A stretch of DNA of 43,695 nucleotides from an uncultured Eubacteriales bacterium (GTDB taxonomy: Bacteria > Bacillota > Clostridia > Lachnospirales > Lachnospiraceae), in NCBI GenBank assembly GCA_949286525.1, contig CASECT010000135.1, positions 1 to 43,695 of the forward strand, written 5' to 3'. The translations under genes were made by a program, and so were the position numbers. This document shows positions 8,161-15,079 of this stretch, one piece after another. The first letter of the stretch is position 1, and each line of letters begins with the position of its first letter. The notes below the pieces were generated by a model that worked only from the letters and a program-made list of their open reading frames with translations, searched no databases and was not told where the DNA came from.

Positions 8161-9628
8161 GATACCGATCCTCCTCTTCGGGAAGGGAAAGCAGAACACG
8201 AATGGTTTCTCTGTCTTTTTCTTTCTCTTCCTCTGTCAGCTCGCTGTAGGGAAGGAGATCCCGATGGATGCGAAGCCGCGTGTCTTTTGCTTTCCCGTCT
8301 GCGGGAATACCGTAGTGCCATTGGTTTAACCAGTGATAGCGGCACCAGCGGATGTGTTCCAGTTCGGCGAGAAGCTCCATCTGATCGGGAGAAGGGGAAA
8401 AGGTCCCGGCGGATGCCGAAGTAACGTCCGGTTCTGACGGGATTCCCATTTGCGCCATCATCTTTCTGCGCACATCCTGATAGTCCGCGGAACTGATATT
8501 GGAATAGCGGGTAAAAGCATTGAGATCTTTCCAACAGGACTCCGCGTTTTCCGGCGTTTCCGGGACATTTTCGTAGAGATGGCAATATCTCAGATTGATC
8601 TGTTTCGCGCGCCTTAAAAGGACGCCGTCCATAAGGTACCGAGGATCCAGAGCGGTTTGCTTCCAGTGAAAGAAAGTAATCCGTTCAGCCTCGTCCAGAA
8701 GCTGCAGGGCAAAGGGATCCGCGCAGAAGACAATCGGGGCGGAAGCGGGGAGCAGGGTCAGCAGCTCCCGAACTATGCGGAACTGGTCGTTTTGTTCCGT
8801 GATAAGAAGGAGATCCGCCTGTTGCAGGAGAGACAGTTTTTTATACCAGCTTTCCTCATGGAACACCACGGGATCACTGCAGTTTTCCAGATACGGATAC
8901 CTGACAGAAAAGTCATTGTCATGGCCAAGGATATGATATTCAATTTTCTGGCCCGGAGAAAAAATATTATTCTGCAGACCCCAGTAAACCAGTTCCTCTG
9001 TCAGGCTTCCGGATCCCAGAAACGCGATGCGCAGATGGTGGCCGCGGGATGACGAGAGGCGAAAGAGATCGTACTGTTTCCAGAAAACCCTGGCGGCGGT
9101 TTCCTCAGGACAGAAAAAATGGAGATTGGCGGAGGATGCCGCCTGGCCGTGGGTAGAACTGCATTTCAGATAGACGTTCGTATTGGCCAGCGCTTCCCTG
9201 TGGGCCTGAAAGAAAGCGAAATTATTTTCTTCACTGTCCAGGAGCAGGTAGGTTTTCGCATTCAGAAACTGATTTCCGACAGCAATGCCGGATTTTCCGA
9301 GCTGCGAAAGGACGGCGGAAGTTTCCGCTTCGGGACCGTAGACGGCCACACTGTCCGAGAACAGATATTTCATTTGCGCGGACAGACGCTGGCGAAAGCC
9401 GGAAACCACGAGAATCACGCTGCCAGCGGTGGCGAAGGGTGCGGTCCAGCGGGCGAGTTCCACAAAAAAATTCGGCGGATCGCCGCCATAGTTAAGGGCG
9501 TACATGACCAGGCAATGATACAGTGAGTCAATGACGGGCTCACGGGCTACGATGATAAAGCCGAAGGCGCCAATCGCCATAGGCAGCAGCAGAAGGATGA
9601 ACTTTGTGATAACGGATGTTTTTTTCAT
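8147..9628 (-). CDS. Two-helix membrane protein with Rossmann-like and RyR domains
   Basis: This 493-residue protein starts at the ATG at 9628 (MKKTSVITKF), preceded by GAGGGGAG. It has two hydrophobic helices (about 9-28 and 62-78) joined by a 33-residue segment. Two Rossmann-like strand-loop segments follow (SVAVYGPEAETSAVLSQL near 93-110; LRIAFLGSGSLTEELVYWG near 199-217). The C-terminal RyR domain spans about 415-481 (LAELEHIRWCRYHW, HYGIP, LLPYSELTEEEKEKDR). The order resembles two-helix channels with RCK/TrkA-N sensor domains, but no TVGYG filter is present. RyR domains in bacteria are thought to bind nucleotide-type ligands, partly from genome context. Coupled to the TIR gene, it may sense or respond to a TIR-made nucleotide at the membrane; that role is inferred. 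Confidence 0.8.
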   Translation of the reverse strand: MKKTSVITKFILLLLPMAIGAFGFIIVAREPVIDSLYHCLVMYALNYGGDPPNFFVELARWTAPFATAGSVILVVSGFRQRLSAQMKYLFSDSVAVYGPEAETSAVLSQLGKSGIAVGNQFLNAKTYLLLDSEENNFAFFQAHREALANTNVYLKCSSTHGQAASSANLHFFCPEETAARVFWKQYDLFRLSSSRGHHLRIAFLGSGSLTEELVYWGLQNNIFSPGQKIEYHILGHDNDFSVRYPYLENCSDPVVFHEESWYKKLSLLQQADLLLITEQNDQFRIVRELLTLLPASAPIVFCADPFALQLLDEAERITFFHWKQTALDPRYLMDGVLLRRAKQINLRYCHLYENVPETPENAESCWKDLNAFTRYSNISSADYQDVRRKMMAQMGIPSEPDVTSASAGTFSPSPDQMELLAELEHIRWCRYHWLNQWHYGIPADGKAKDTRLRIHRDLLPYSELTEEEKEKDRETIRVLLSLPEEEDRYHEPF

Positions 9629-9665
9629 CTGCCGGAATCTCCCCTCTATCAATGGTATTTTTTTT

Positions 9666-9694
9666 ATTATATCGAATGGGAATAAGCTTAACAA
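9666..9694 (-). promoter_or_regulatory. Strong promoter of the RyR/TIR operon
   Basis: On the minus strand TTGTTA (9689-9694) and TATAAT (9666-9671) are 17 bases apart, an almost consensus vegetative promoter about 40 bases before the RyR start codon. The operon is thus probably expressed constitutively, separately from the tRNA upstream. Confidence 0.8.
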
Positions 9695-9705
9695 TAGGCT
9701 ATTTA

Positions 9706-9748
9706 CAAAAAAGCCGAGGGCATTGAAAGATCAATACCTTCGGCTTTA
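9706..9748 (-). terminator. Intrinsic terminator of tRNA-Gly
   Basis: Read on the minus strand, AAAGCCGAAGG pairs with CCCTCGGCTTT with one mismatch. An inner ATTGA/TCAAT stem closes a 4-base loop, and a T-run follows. It sits just after the tRNA 3' end and separates the tRNA from the RyR/TIR operon promoter. Confidence 0.85.
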
Positions 9749-9752
9749 CTCA

Positions 9753-9823
9753 AGCAGATAACGGGAATCGAACCCGCCTCTCCAGCTTGGGAAGCTGGCG
9801 TTCTACCGATGAACTATATCTGC
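9753..9823 (-). tRNA. tRNA-Gly (anticodon CCC)
   Basis: The minus strand folds as a complete 71-base cloverleaf. The acceptor stem GCAGATA pairs with TATCTGC and is followed by discriminator T. The anticodon stem CCAGC/GCTGG encloses the loop TTCCCAA, giving anticodon CCC, which reads the GGG glycine codon. The T-arm contains GGTTCGATTCC. CCA is not encoded. The gene has its own promoter and terminator, and its 3' end faces the RyR/TIR operon. Confidence 0.93.
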
Positions 9824-9832
9824 ATGAGATGT

Positions 9833-9860
9833 ATTATATCACTTTTGGGCAAAATTTCAA
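9833..9860 (-). promoter_or_regulatory. Promoter of tRNA-Gly
   Basis: On the minus strand TTGAAA (9855-9860) and TATAAT (9833-9838) are 16 bases apart. Initiation would fall only a few bases before the mature tRNA 5' end at 9823, as is usual for tRNA promoters. The -35 element overlaps the stop codon of the upstream AraC gene. Confidence 0.75.
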
Positions 9861-10993
9861 GATGATTTTGCCGGCTTTTTTCGCGTGGCATTTGAGGGCC
9901 TTCTGTGGAGTTTACGGTACTCTCTGGGAGGCATACCGTAAGCCTTCTCAAAGAGCCGGTTGAAATGGCCCCAGTTGGTAAAGCGCAGGGATTCCACGAT
10001 GGAGGAGATGGGCTGGTCGCTCTCCCGCAGAAGCTCTTCCGCCCGTTTCAGACAAAAGGTCATGCCGTAGTCGAAGAGACTCTGCCCGGTGTATTTTTTG
10101 ACGATGCTGTTTAAATAATTGCCGCTGTAATGGAGGGCTTCCTCCAGCTGTGCCCGTGTCATTCGGCCGTTTGTGTCCTGCATCAGATGGCGGATGCGGG
10201 AGAAGAGGAGAAAGTCGTTTTTTGTGCTGAGTTTTACCGGAATAATATGAAAAGCCGTGGAGGTATCCAGATAGTCGAATAATTCATACAGCAGCCCTCG
10301 AATGATGAATTCTGCGCCGGGTCCGGGCAGCAAAAGCGTGCGCATCAGCCGGTCTCCGAGCCGGTGCAGTTCAGCGGTATTTCTGATTTCCGGAGCGCGG
10401 AGTGCGTCGGCAACGTCTTCCCCTGTGTGTTTTTGGTATACGGGGAAGAAGTCCAGATAGAATTTCCGGGTGTCTGTCTGAATATTTTCCTCCATAAAGG
10501 CAAAAACAGAATTGGAGGAGTCTGAGGTATCGGAGAACCAGTCAGAATGGCAGCCGGAGATCAATTCGCGGACGAAAGGGATGGATAATCCGAGAAACAG
10601 TACCAGCCCTTCCTCCAGAAACCGTTCCGTGTGGGTAATGTTGCGGTTGATCAGGCAGCAGGATCCGGCGGAATAGAGATATTCCCGTCCCTCGATCTCC
10701 TGCATGAGCTTGCCCTTCAGGAGAACCATCAGCTCGAAATAGTTGTGCCGGTGGGGATTGGAGATCATGATTTCGTGGGTATTGTTAGGCAGATAATGGG
10801 CTCCGGCCGGTGAGACAGACAGGAGACAGTCTGTCACATTCGGAATGCCGCAGGTATTGTACATGGCGATCAGATGCAGAGGTGTGCGGATTTCATAATA
10901 GGTGTTCAGGCCGGTGCCGTTATTGTGGATTTCCAGCGCGTTGTCCAAATTTGTTTTTCCGTCCGGCAGCAAAAAGGGCGTGGTAAAAGGCAT
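9857..10993 (-). CDS. AraC-family regulator with cupin sensor
   Basis: This 378-residue regulator has an N-terminal cupin-like ligand pocket, with the metal-type pattern HRHNYFELMVLLKG and a following sheet region (EGREYLYSAGSCCLI). At the C-terminus is a complete AraC DNA-binding domain with two helix-turn-helix units (MTRAQLEEALHYSGNYLNSI and PISSIVESLRFTNWGHFNRL), ending GMPPREYRKLH. The start at 10993 (MPFTTPF) is chosen because AAGGAGG lies 8 bases upstream; the longer frame to 11014 runs through that site. It is divergent from the GH2 gene at 11163 with 169 bases between, so it most likely activates that glycosidase in response to a sugar. Its sensor differs from that of the other three AraC-type regulators here. 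Confidence 0.9.
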   Translation of the reverse strand: MPFTTPFLLPDGKTNLDNALEIHNNGTGLNTYYEIRTPLHLIAMYNTCGIPNVTDCLLSVSPAGAHYLPNNTHEIMISNPHRHNYFELMVLLKGKLMQEIEGREYLYSAGSCCLINRNITHTERFLEEGLVLFLGLSIPFVRELISGCHSDWFSDTSDSSNSVFAFMEENIQTDTRKFYLDFFPVYQKHTGEDVADALRAPEIRNTAELHRLGDRLMRTLLLPGPGAEFIIRGLLYELFDYLDTSTAFHIIPVKLSTKNDFLLFSRIRHLMQDTNGRMTRAQLEEALHYSGNYLNSIVKKYTGQSLFDYGMTFCLKRAEELLRESDQPISSIVESLRFTNWGHFNRLFEKAYGMPPREYRKLHRRPSNATRKKPAKSS

Positions 10994-11036
10994 CTCTTTT
11001 TCCTCCTTGTCCAAGTAAGAATAGTATACACGGATA

Positions 11037-11082
11037 TGTCAAAAAAGGACAGGAAAAATTTTTTCTTTCACTGTCTGTGACA
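11037..11082. promoter_or_regulatory. Imperfect dyad upstream of the GH2 promoter
   Basis: TGTCAAAAAAGGACAG (11037-11052) faces CTGTCTGTGACA (11071-11082). The outer TGTCA/TGACA and inner GACAG/CTGTC words are inverted, but their centres differ by 2 bases, so the symmetry is imperfect. The dyad ends where the -35 element of the GH2 promoter begins, a suitable place for activator binding. Confidence 0.4.
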
Positions 11083-11111
11083 TTGTAAAAGAAAAGCCTC
11101 CCTGATAAAAT
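11083..11111 (+). promoter_or_regulatory. Promoter of the first GH2 gene
   Basis: TTGTAA (11083-11088) and TAAAAT (11106-11111) are separated by 17 bases and lie about 50 bases before the GH2 start codon. An inverted-repeat region immediately upstream fits control by the divergent AraC regulator. Confidence 0.75.
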
Positions 11112-11162
11112 TCAGATATAAGCAGAGTTCTGCAGAATTTTTGTATGGGAGGTTTACACAGT

Positions 11163-13610
11163 ATGAGAAAAGAGAAATTTAATCATGGCTGGATATTCCA
11201 TGAGGGAGGCGGAAGTTCTCTTGAGGCTCTGGCCGGCGGAGGAGCTGCGAATGAGAAGGCGGTTACGCTTCCCCATGACGCGTCGGTGGGAATGACCAGA
11301 AATCCTGACGAGCCCAACGGCAGCGGCAACGGATTTTTCCGGGAGAAGTGCTACAACTATACCAAAACTTTTACCCTAGACCCCGGGGACGCGGACAAGA
11401 ATATCTGGTTGGAGTTTGAGGGTGTATATCAGAACGCTTTTGTGTACATCAACGGATCATACGCGGGGAAATGCCCTTACGGATATGGCAATTTTTATAT
11501 TGACGCCACAAAGTATGTGAGCTTCACAGAGCCCAACGATATCAAGGTTATCGTAAAGAACGGCGTACCCAGCGGCCGCTGGTACACCGGCGGCGGTATC
11601 TACCGCGATGTGAACCTGATGATTGCCGATCGGCTGCATCTGATCCCCGACGGCGTACAGCTCGCAACAACAGAGGTTGCGGACGGTCAGGCGATCATCC
11701 GGGTAAAATCCACTATCGAGTACACCGGCGTAGGCGTGAGAGATATTACATTGGTAACGGAACTGATGGATGCGGATGGAAACATAGTCGCTTCCGATGA
11801 GATGCCCATTACCACTGAGGAGCATACGAAACAGACTTATCAGCAGCGGATTTTTGTGGAAAATCCCGCTCTCTGGGATGAGGATCATCCTTATCTTTAC
11901 ACTTACCGTACTTATATCCGCGAGGGTGAAAATGCGGTGGATGAGGAGGTCGGAACCTTCGGTATCCGTACCCTTCAGCTGGACAGAAAACATGGTTTCC
12001 GCGTAAACGGTAAAGTAGTCAATCTGCGGGGCGGCTGTATCCATCACGACAACGGCGTGACGGGAACAGCGGAGTTCCCCCATGCGGCAGAGTTCCGTGT
12101 AAAGACTCTGAAGGAGGCCGGATACAACGCAATCCGCAGTTCTCACTATCCCATGAGCAGAAGACTTCTGGAGGCCTGCGATAAGCTGGGTATGTATGTG
12201 ATGGATGAGTTCGCGGATGTGTGGACCACCACCAAGGTGGATTTCGATTACGGTACCCACATGGCAGAGTGGTGGGAGCATGATGTTTCCAACCTGGTAA
12301 GAAAGGATTACAATCATCCCTGCGTGGTGCTCTATTCCATCGGAAATGAGATCCCCGAGACGGGAAACAAATTTGATTCCCAGTGGGGCAAGAAGCTGGC
12401 GGACAAGATTCGTGAGCTGGACGATTCCCGCTTTGTGACCAACAGCCTGAATCTGATGCTCAGCATCATGGACCGTCTGCCGAAGATGATGGCAGCGGCA
12501 GGCCAGGGAGAGGATGCGGGAACCGGCGAGATCAACAGCATGATGAGCAGTATGGGAGATCTGATGGGAGCGCTGATCGCCAGCGACGTGGCGGGAGACG
12601 CTATTGCGGAGTCCGCTTCCCAGGTAGACGTGATCGGATACAACTACGCTACCGACCGCTATGAGAAGGACGGCGAGAAATATCCGAACCGTATTATTGT
12701 GGGGTCTGAGACCTATCCTCAGGATCTGGATAAGAACTGGGAGCTGATCGAGAAATATCCCTATATCATCGGCGATTTCTCCTGGACCGCCTGGGATTAT
12801 CTGGGAGAGGCAGGCATCGGCAAGATCAATTATGAGGAGACCAGCGGACTCAGCTTCTACGCACCCTATCCTTATAAAGCGGCTTATTGCGGCGATATGA
12901 ATCTGATCGGCGACAGAAGACCCATTTCCTACTGGAGAGAGATTATCTGGGGACTGCGCGACAAACCCTATGTTTCCGCTCAGCCGCCCCAGCATCATGA
13001 TGATCCCCACAATATGACGTTCTGGAGTCTGACCGATGCGGTAAGAAGCTGGAACTGGAAGGGATATGAGGGCAAGCCGATTACTGTAGAGGTTTACGCG
13101 GATGCAGACGAGGCGGAGCTGTTTGTCAACGGCAAGTCCGTGGAGAAAAAGAAGATCGGCGAGAAGAAGAAATTTATCGCTTACTTTGAGACGACCTACG
13201 AGCCCGGCGAGGTAGAGGCGGTTGTCTACAAGAATGGGGTAGAAACCGGAAGAGACAAGATTGTGACCGCTTCCGACGATGTGCAGATTAAGGCCTGTGC
13301 GGATCGCGAATGCGTTCCGGCGGACGAGAGTGATATCGCTTATGTGGAGATTGCTATGGTGGATGCCAACGGCAATTTGAATACAGACGCGGCCAGGGAG
13401 GTCAGCGTTTCCATCGAGGGACCGGGTGTGATCGCCGGTTACGGCAGCGCAGATCCGGCATCTGAGGAGAACTACTTCGATACCACCGCCAAGGCGTATG
13501 AGGGAAGACTTCGCGCGGCAGTGCGTGGCAACGGCGAGAAGGGCACGATTACCGTAACGCTGAAAGCAGACGGCTGCCAGGATGTACAGGTACAGATCGA
13601 GGCAAAATAA
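11163..13610 (+). CDS. GH2 family beta-glycosidase
   Basis: This 815-residue enzyme has no signal peptide and would act inside the cell on imported oligosaccharides. Order of domains: sugar-binding jelly roll (about 1-155; GFFREKCYNYTKTF, GGGIYRDV), immunoglobulin-like domain (160-275), TIM barrel (280-600), and C-terminal beta domains containing a DUF4982-like segment (VEVYADADEAELFVNGKSV). The acid/base is Glu396 (YSIGNEIPE) and the nucleophile Glu516 (VGSETYP). Beta-galactosidase or beta-glucuronidase-type activity is typical; the substrate is not determined. The start at 11163 has GGGAGG 10 bases upstream. A Met/Ala-rich insertion (about 430-485) lies between the two catalytic residues. 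The second GH2 at 21364 is a close relative. Confidence 0.92.
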   Translation: MRKEKFNHGWIFHEGGGSSLEALAGGGAANEKAVTLPHDASVGMTRNPDEPNGSGNGFFREKCYNYTKTFTLDPGDADKNIWLEFEGVYQNAFVYINGSYAGKCPYGYGNFYIDATKYVSFTEPNDIKVIVKNGVPSGRWYTGGGIYRDVNLMIADRLHLIPDGVQLATTEVADGQAIIRVKSTIEYTGVGVRDITLVTELMDADGNIVASDEMPITTEEHTKQTYQQRIFVENPALWDEDHPYLYTYRTYIREGENAVDEEVGTFGIRTLQLDRKHGFRVNGKVVNLRGGCIHHDNGVTGTAEFPHAAEFRVKTLKEAGYNAIRSSHYPMSRRLLEACDKLGMYVMDEFADVWTTTKVDFDYGTHMAEWWEHDVSNLVRKDYNHPCVVLYSIGNEIPETGNKFDSQWGKKLADKIRELDDSRFVTNSLNLMLSIMDRLPKMMAAAGQGEDAGTGEINSMMSSMGDLMGALIASDVAGDAIAESASQVDVIGYNYATDRYEKDGEKYPNRIIVGSETYPQDLDKNWELIEKYPYIIGDFSWTAWDYLGEAGIGKINYEETSGLSFYAPYPYKAAYCGDMNLIGDRRPISYWREIIWGLRDKPYVSAQPPQHHDDPHNMTFWSLTDAVRSWNWKGYEGKPITVEVYADADEAELFVNGKSVEKKKIGEKKKFIAYFETTYEPGEVEAVVYKNGVETGRDKIVTASDDVQIKACADRECVPADESDIAYVEIAMVDANGNLNTDAAREVSVSIEGPGVIAGYGSADPASEENYFDTTAKAYEGRLRAAVRGNGEKGTITVTLKADGCQDVQVQIEAK

Positions 13611-13667
13611 AGCGCTGTTCGGTATGAAACATCGGAAGCAATTCAGATGAAGAGAGCAGTGAGATAA

Positions 13668-13702
13668 GAAAAAAGACGGGGCGTCCGAAGAGGATGCCCC
13701 GT
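13668..13702. terminator. Terminator hairpin between GH2 and lacI genes
   Basis: ACGGGGCGTCC (13676-13686) pairs with GGATGCCCCGT (13692-13702) through a GAAGA loop, with one G-T pair. On the minus strand it is followed by CTTTTTT, so it clearly ends the LacI-family gene. On the plus strand only a weak T-containing tail follows, but the 11-bp GC stem probably also stops GH2 transcription. Confidence 0.85.
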
Positions 13703-13736
13703 TCTGTTAGAGATGAAAAAAACCGGCCGGATTTTC

Positions 13737-14798
13737 CTATACGTTCTGAGCGATACGGACGCTCAGTTCAGTCTTGTACCAGGGGGAGTCCGGCATTTTG
13801 CCCAGCGCCAGATACCGGAAGAGGATTTCCAGGGGTTTGGCTCCCTGCTTTTCCGGTTCCTGGCAGATGGTCACGGCGATCTCACCGTTGCGCACCATCT
13901 CCTGCTGCGCTGTGGTAACCAGATCGTTGGTAATGATCTTGATCTTGTGCTTGGCGCCGATTTTGGAGATCTCCCGGCAGATGCTGTAGTCGCCGGGGTT
14001 GACCAGATAGAGCACTTCGGCTTCCTCATATCTGGCAAACATTTCTTTCGCCCGAGTCAGAAAATGATCCGGCTCCACATCGGTGGACAGAAAACGGGTA
14101 TCCAGGATCTGAATATCGGGGTAGCGGTCTGCAATTTCCCTCTGAAAACCGTCGATACGATCCACCGAGCTGGGGATGTTGCCGGAGTCGAAAGAGAGAA
14201 TGCACACGTGCCCGCACTCGTTGGTCAAAAGGGCGCTGACACCGCAGGCCAGCCGGCCGGACTGCGTGTAATCGCAGCCCACATAGGCCAGTTTCCAGTC
14301 AAAATCCTCATCCATGTTGTAGACGACAATCGGAGTCTTCTGAATGCCCTGTTTCTTCAGCATACTTTCCAGAGAGGCGCCGATGGTACCGACGACAGCC
14401 CAGCCGTCCAGATGCAGATTTTCCTCCCCGATCAGTTCCCGGAGATATCCCTCCTGTTCCAGGGAGGTAGGATCTTCCACAATGACGGAGATGGGAAAGA
14501 AGATGACTTCAATCCCGTAGGGTTCCAGTTCCTGTCTGGCATAGGCCAGAGCGCCCGCGTAGATAGCCCGGTGGAAGGGGGCGGCGTCGCTGTCAAGATA
14601 GATGAAACCGATTTTCAGATGCATTTTCCGGGCGGCCAGACCTTTCCCCGCGATATTTGGGCGGTAGCCCATTTTCTCCGCGATCTCCTTTATTTTCTTT
14701 GCTTTTGACGGCGAAACCCGCCCGCGATCGTGGAGAACCCGATCCACGGTTCCGCGGGAAACGCCTGCCTTTTCTGCGATGTCTTTGATTGTTACCAT
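13737..14798 (-). CDS. LacI-family regulator, simple-sugar-binding type
   Basis: This 353-residue regulator begins with a LacI DNA-binding head (VTIKDIAEKAGVSRGTVDRV; hinge helix near residue 55). A periplasmic-binding-protein-like sensor follows, resembling ribose/simple-sugar binding proteins (LKIGFIYLDSDAAPFHRAIY, DGWAVVGTI, DRIDGFQREIADRYPDI). The recognition helix reads TVDRVLHDRG rather than the TVSRVLN of classical family members, a recognised subfamily feature. The ATG at 14798 follows AAAAGGAG; the longer frame to 14855 has no ribosome site. It is divergent from the membrane-protein operon at 15080, so it may regulate that or a distant sugar locus. The effector is unknown. A strong terminator follows. 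Confidence 0.88.
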   Translation of the reverse strand: MVTIKDIAEKAGVSRGTVDRVLHDRGRVSPSKAKKIKEIAEKMGYRPNIAGKGLAARKMHLKIGFIYLDSDAAPFHRAIYAGALAYARQELEPYGIEVIFFPISVIVEDPTSLEQEGYLRELIGEENLHLDGWAVVGTIGASLESMLKKQGIQKTPIVVYNMDEDFDWKLAYVGCDYTQSGRLACGVSALLTNECGHVCILSFDSGNIPSSVDRIDGFQREIADRYPDIQILDTRFLSTDVEPDHFLTRAKEMFARYEEAEVLYLVNPGDYSICREISKIGAKHKIKIITNDLVTTAQQEMVRNGEIAVTICQEPEKQGAKPLEILFRYLALGKMPDSPWYKTELSVRIAQNV

Positions 14799-14881
14799 AA
14801 AACTGTCTATACTCCTTTTCCCCCACATATATGATTGGAAACTTATTTTATACAATATAAACTATAACAACCTAAAGTTTT

Positions 14882-14899
14882 TATCAAGAAGTTTTGATA
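14882..14899. promoter_or_regulatory. Inverted repeat in the lacI/membrane-operon intergenic region
   Basis: TATCAA-GAAGTT-TTGATA is a perfect 6+6+6 inverted repeat in the AT-rich 281-base region between the divergent LacI gene and the operon at 15080. It is a plausible operator for the LacI-type protein. A second small palindrome, CCTTAAGG, lies at 14944-14951. Confidence 0.35.
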
Positions 14900-14997
14900 T
14901 TTTTTTCACATTTATTATATATTTATGGAAGAAACTGGCATATCCTTAAGGAGAGCTTAAACTCCTCTTAATCTTCTGATAAATCCTGTGAAAGTCC

Positions 14998-15026
14998 TTG
15001 CAAAGAGAGAAAACAAAAAATATAAT
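14998..15026 (+). promoter_or_regulatory. Promoter of the three-helix/CmpB operon
   Basis: TTGCAA (14998-15003) and a perfect TATAAT (15021-15026) are 17 bases apart, about 55 bases before the ATG at 15080. The spacer is purine-rich. Confidence 0.8.
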
Positions 15027-15079
15027 TTTCATTATAATCGGCAGTTGGGCCGGTATTTTGGAAAGGGAAGGAACGATTT

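Noticed and set aside
5464..9761. Several plus-strand frames of 100-180 codons within the TIR/RyR region
   Set aside because: They lie opposite the well-supported TIR and RyR genes, lack ribosome sites, and their translations show no domain.
5450..9823. Attachment-site repeat of the tRNA-Gly 3' end
   Set aside because: I compared the tRNA 3' sequence with the far end of the TIR gene and saw no copy, and no integrase is present, so an active island cannot be claimed.
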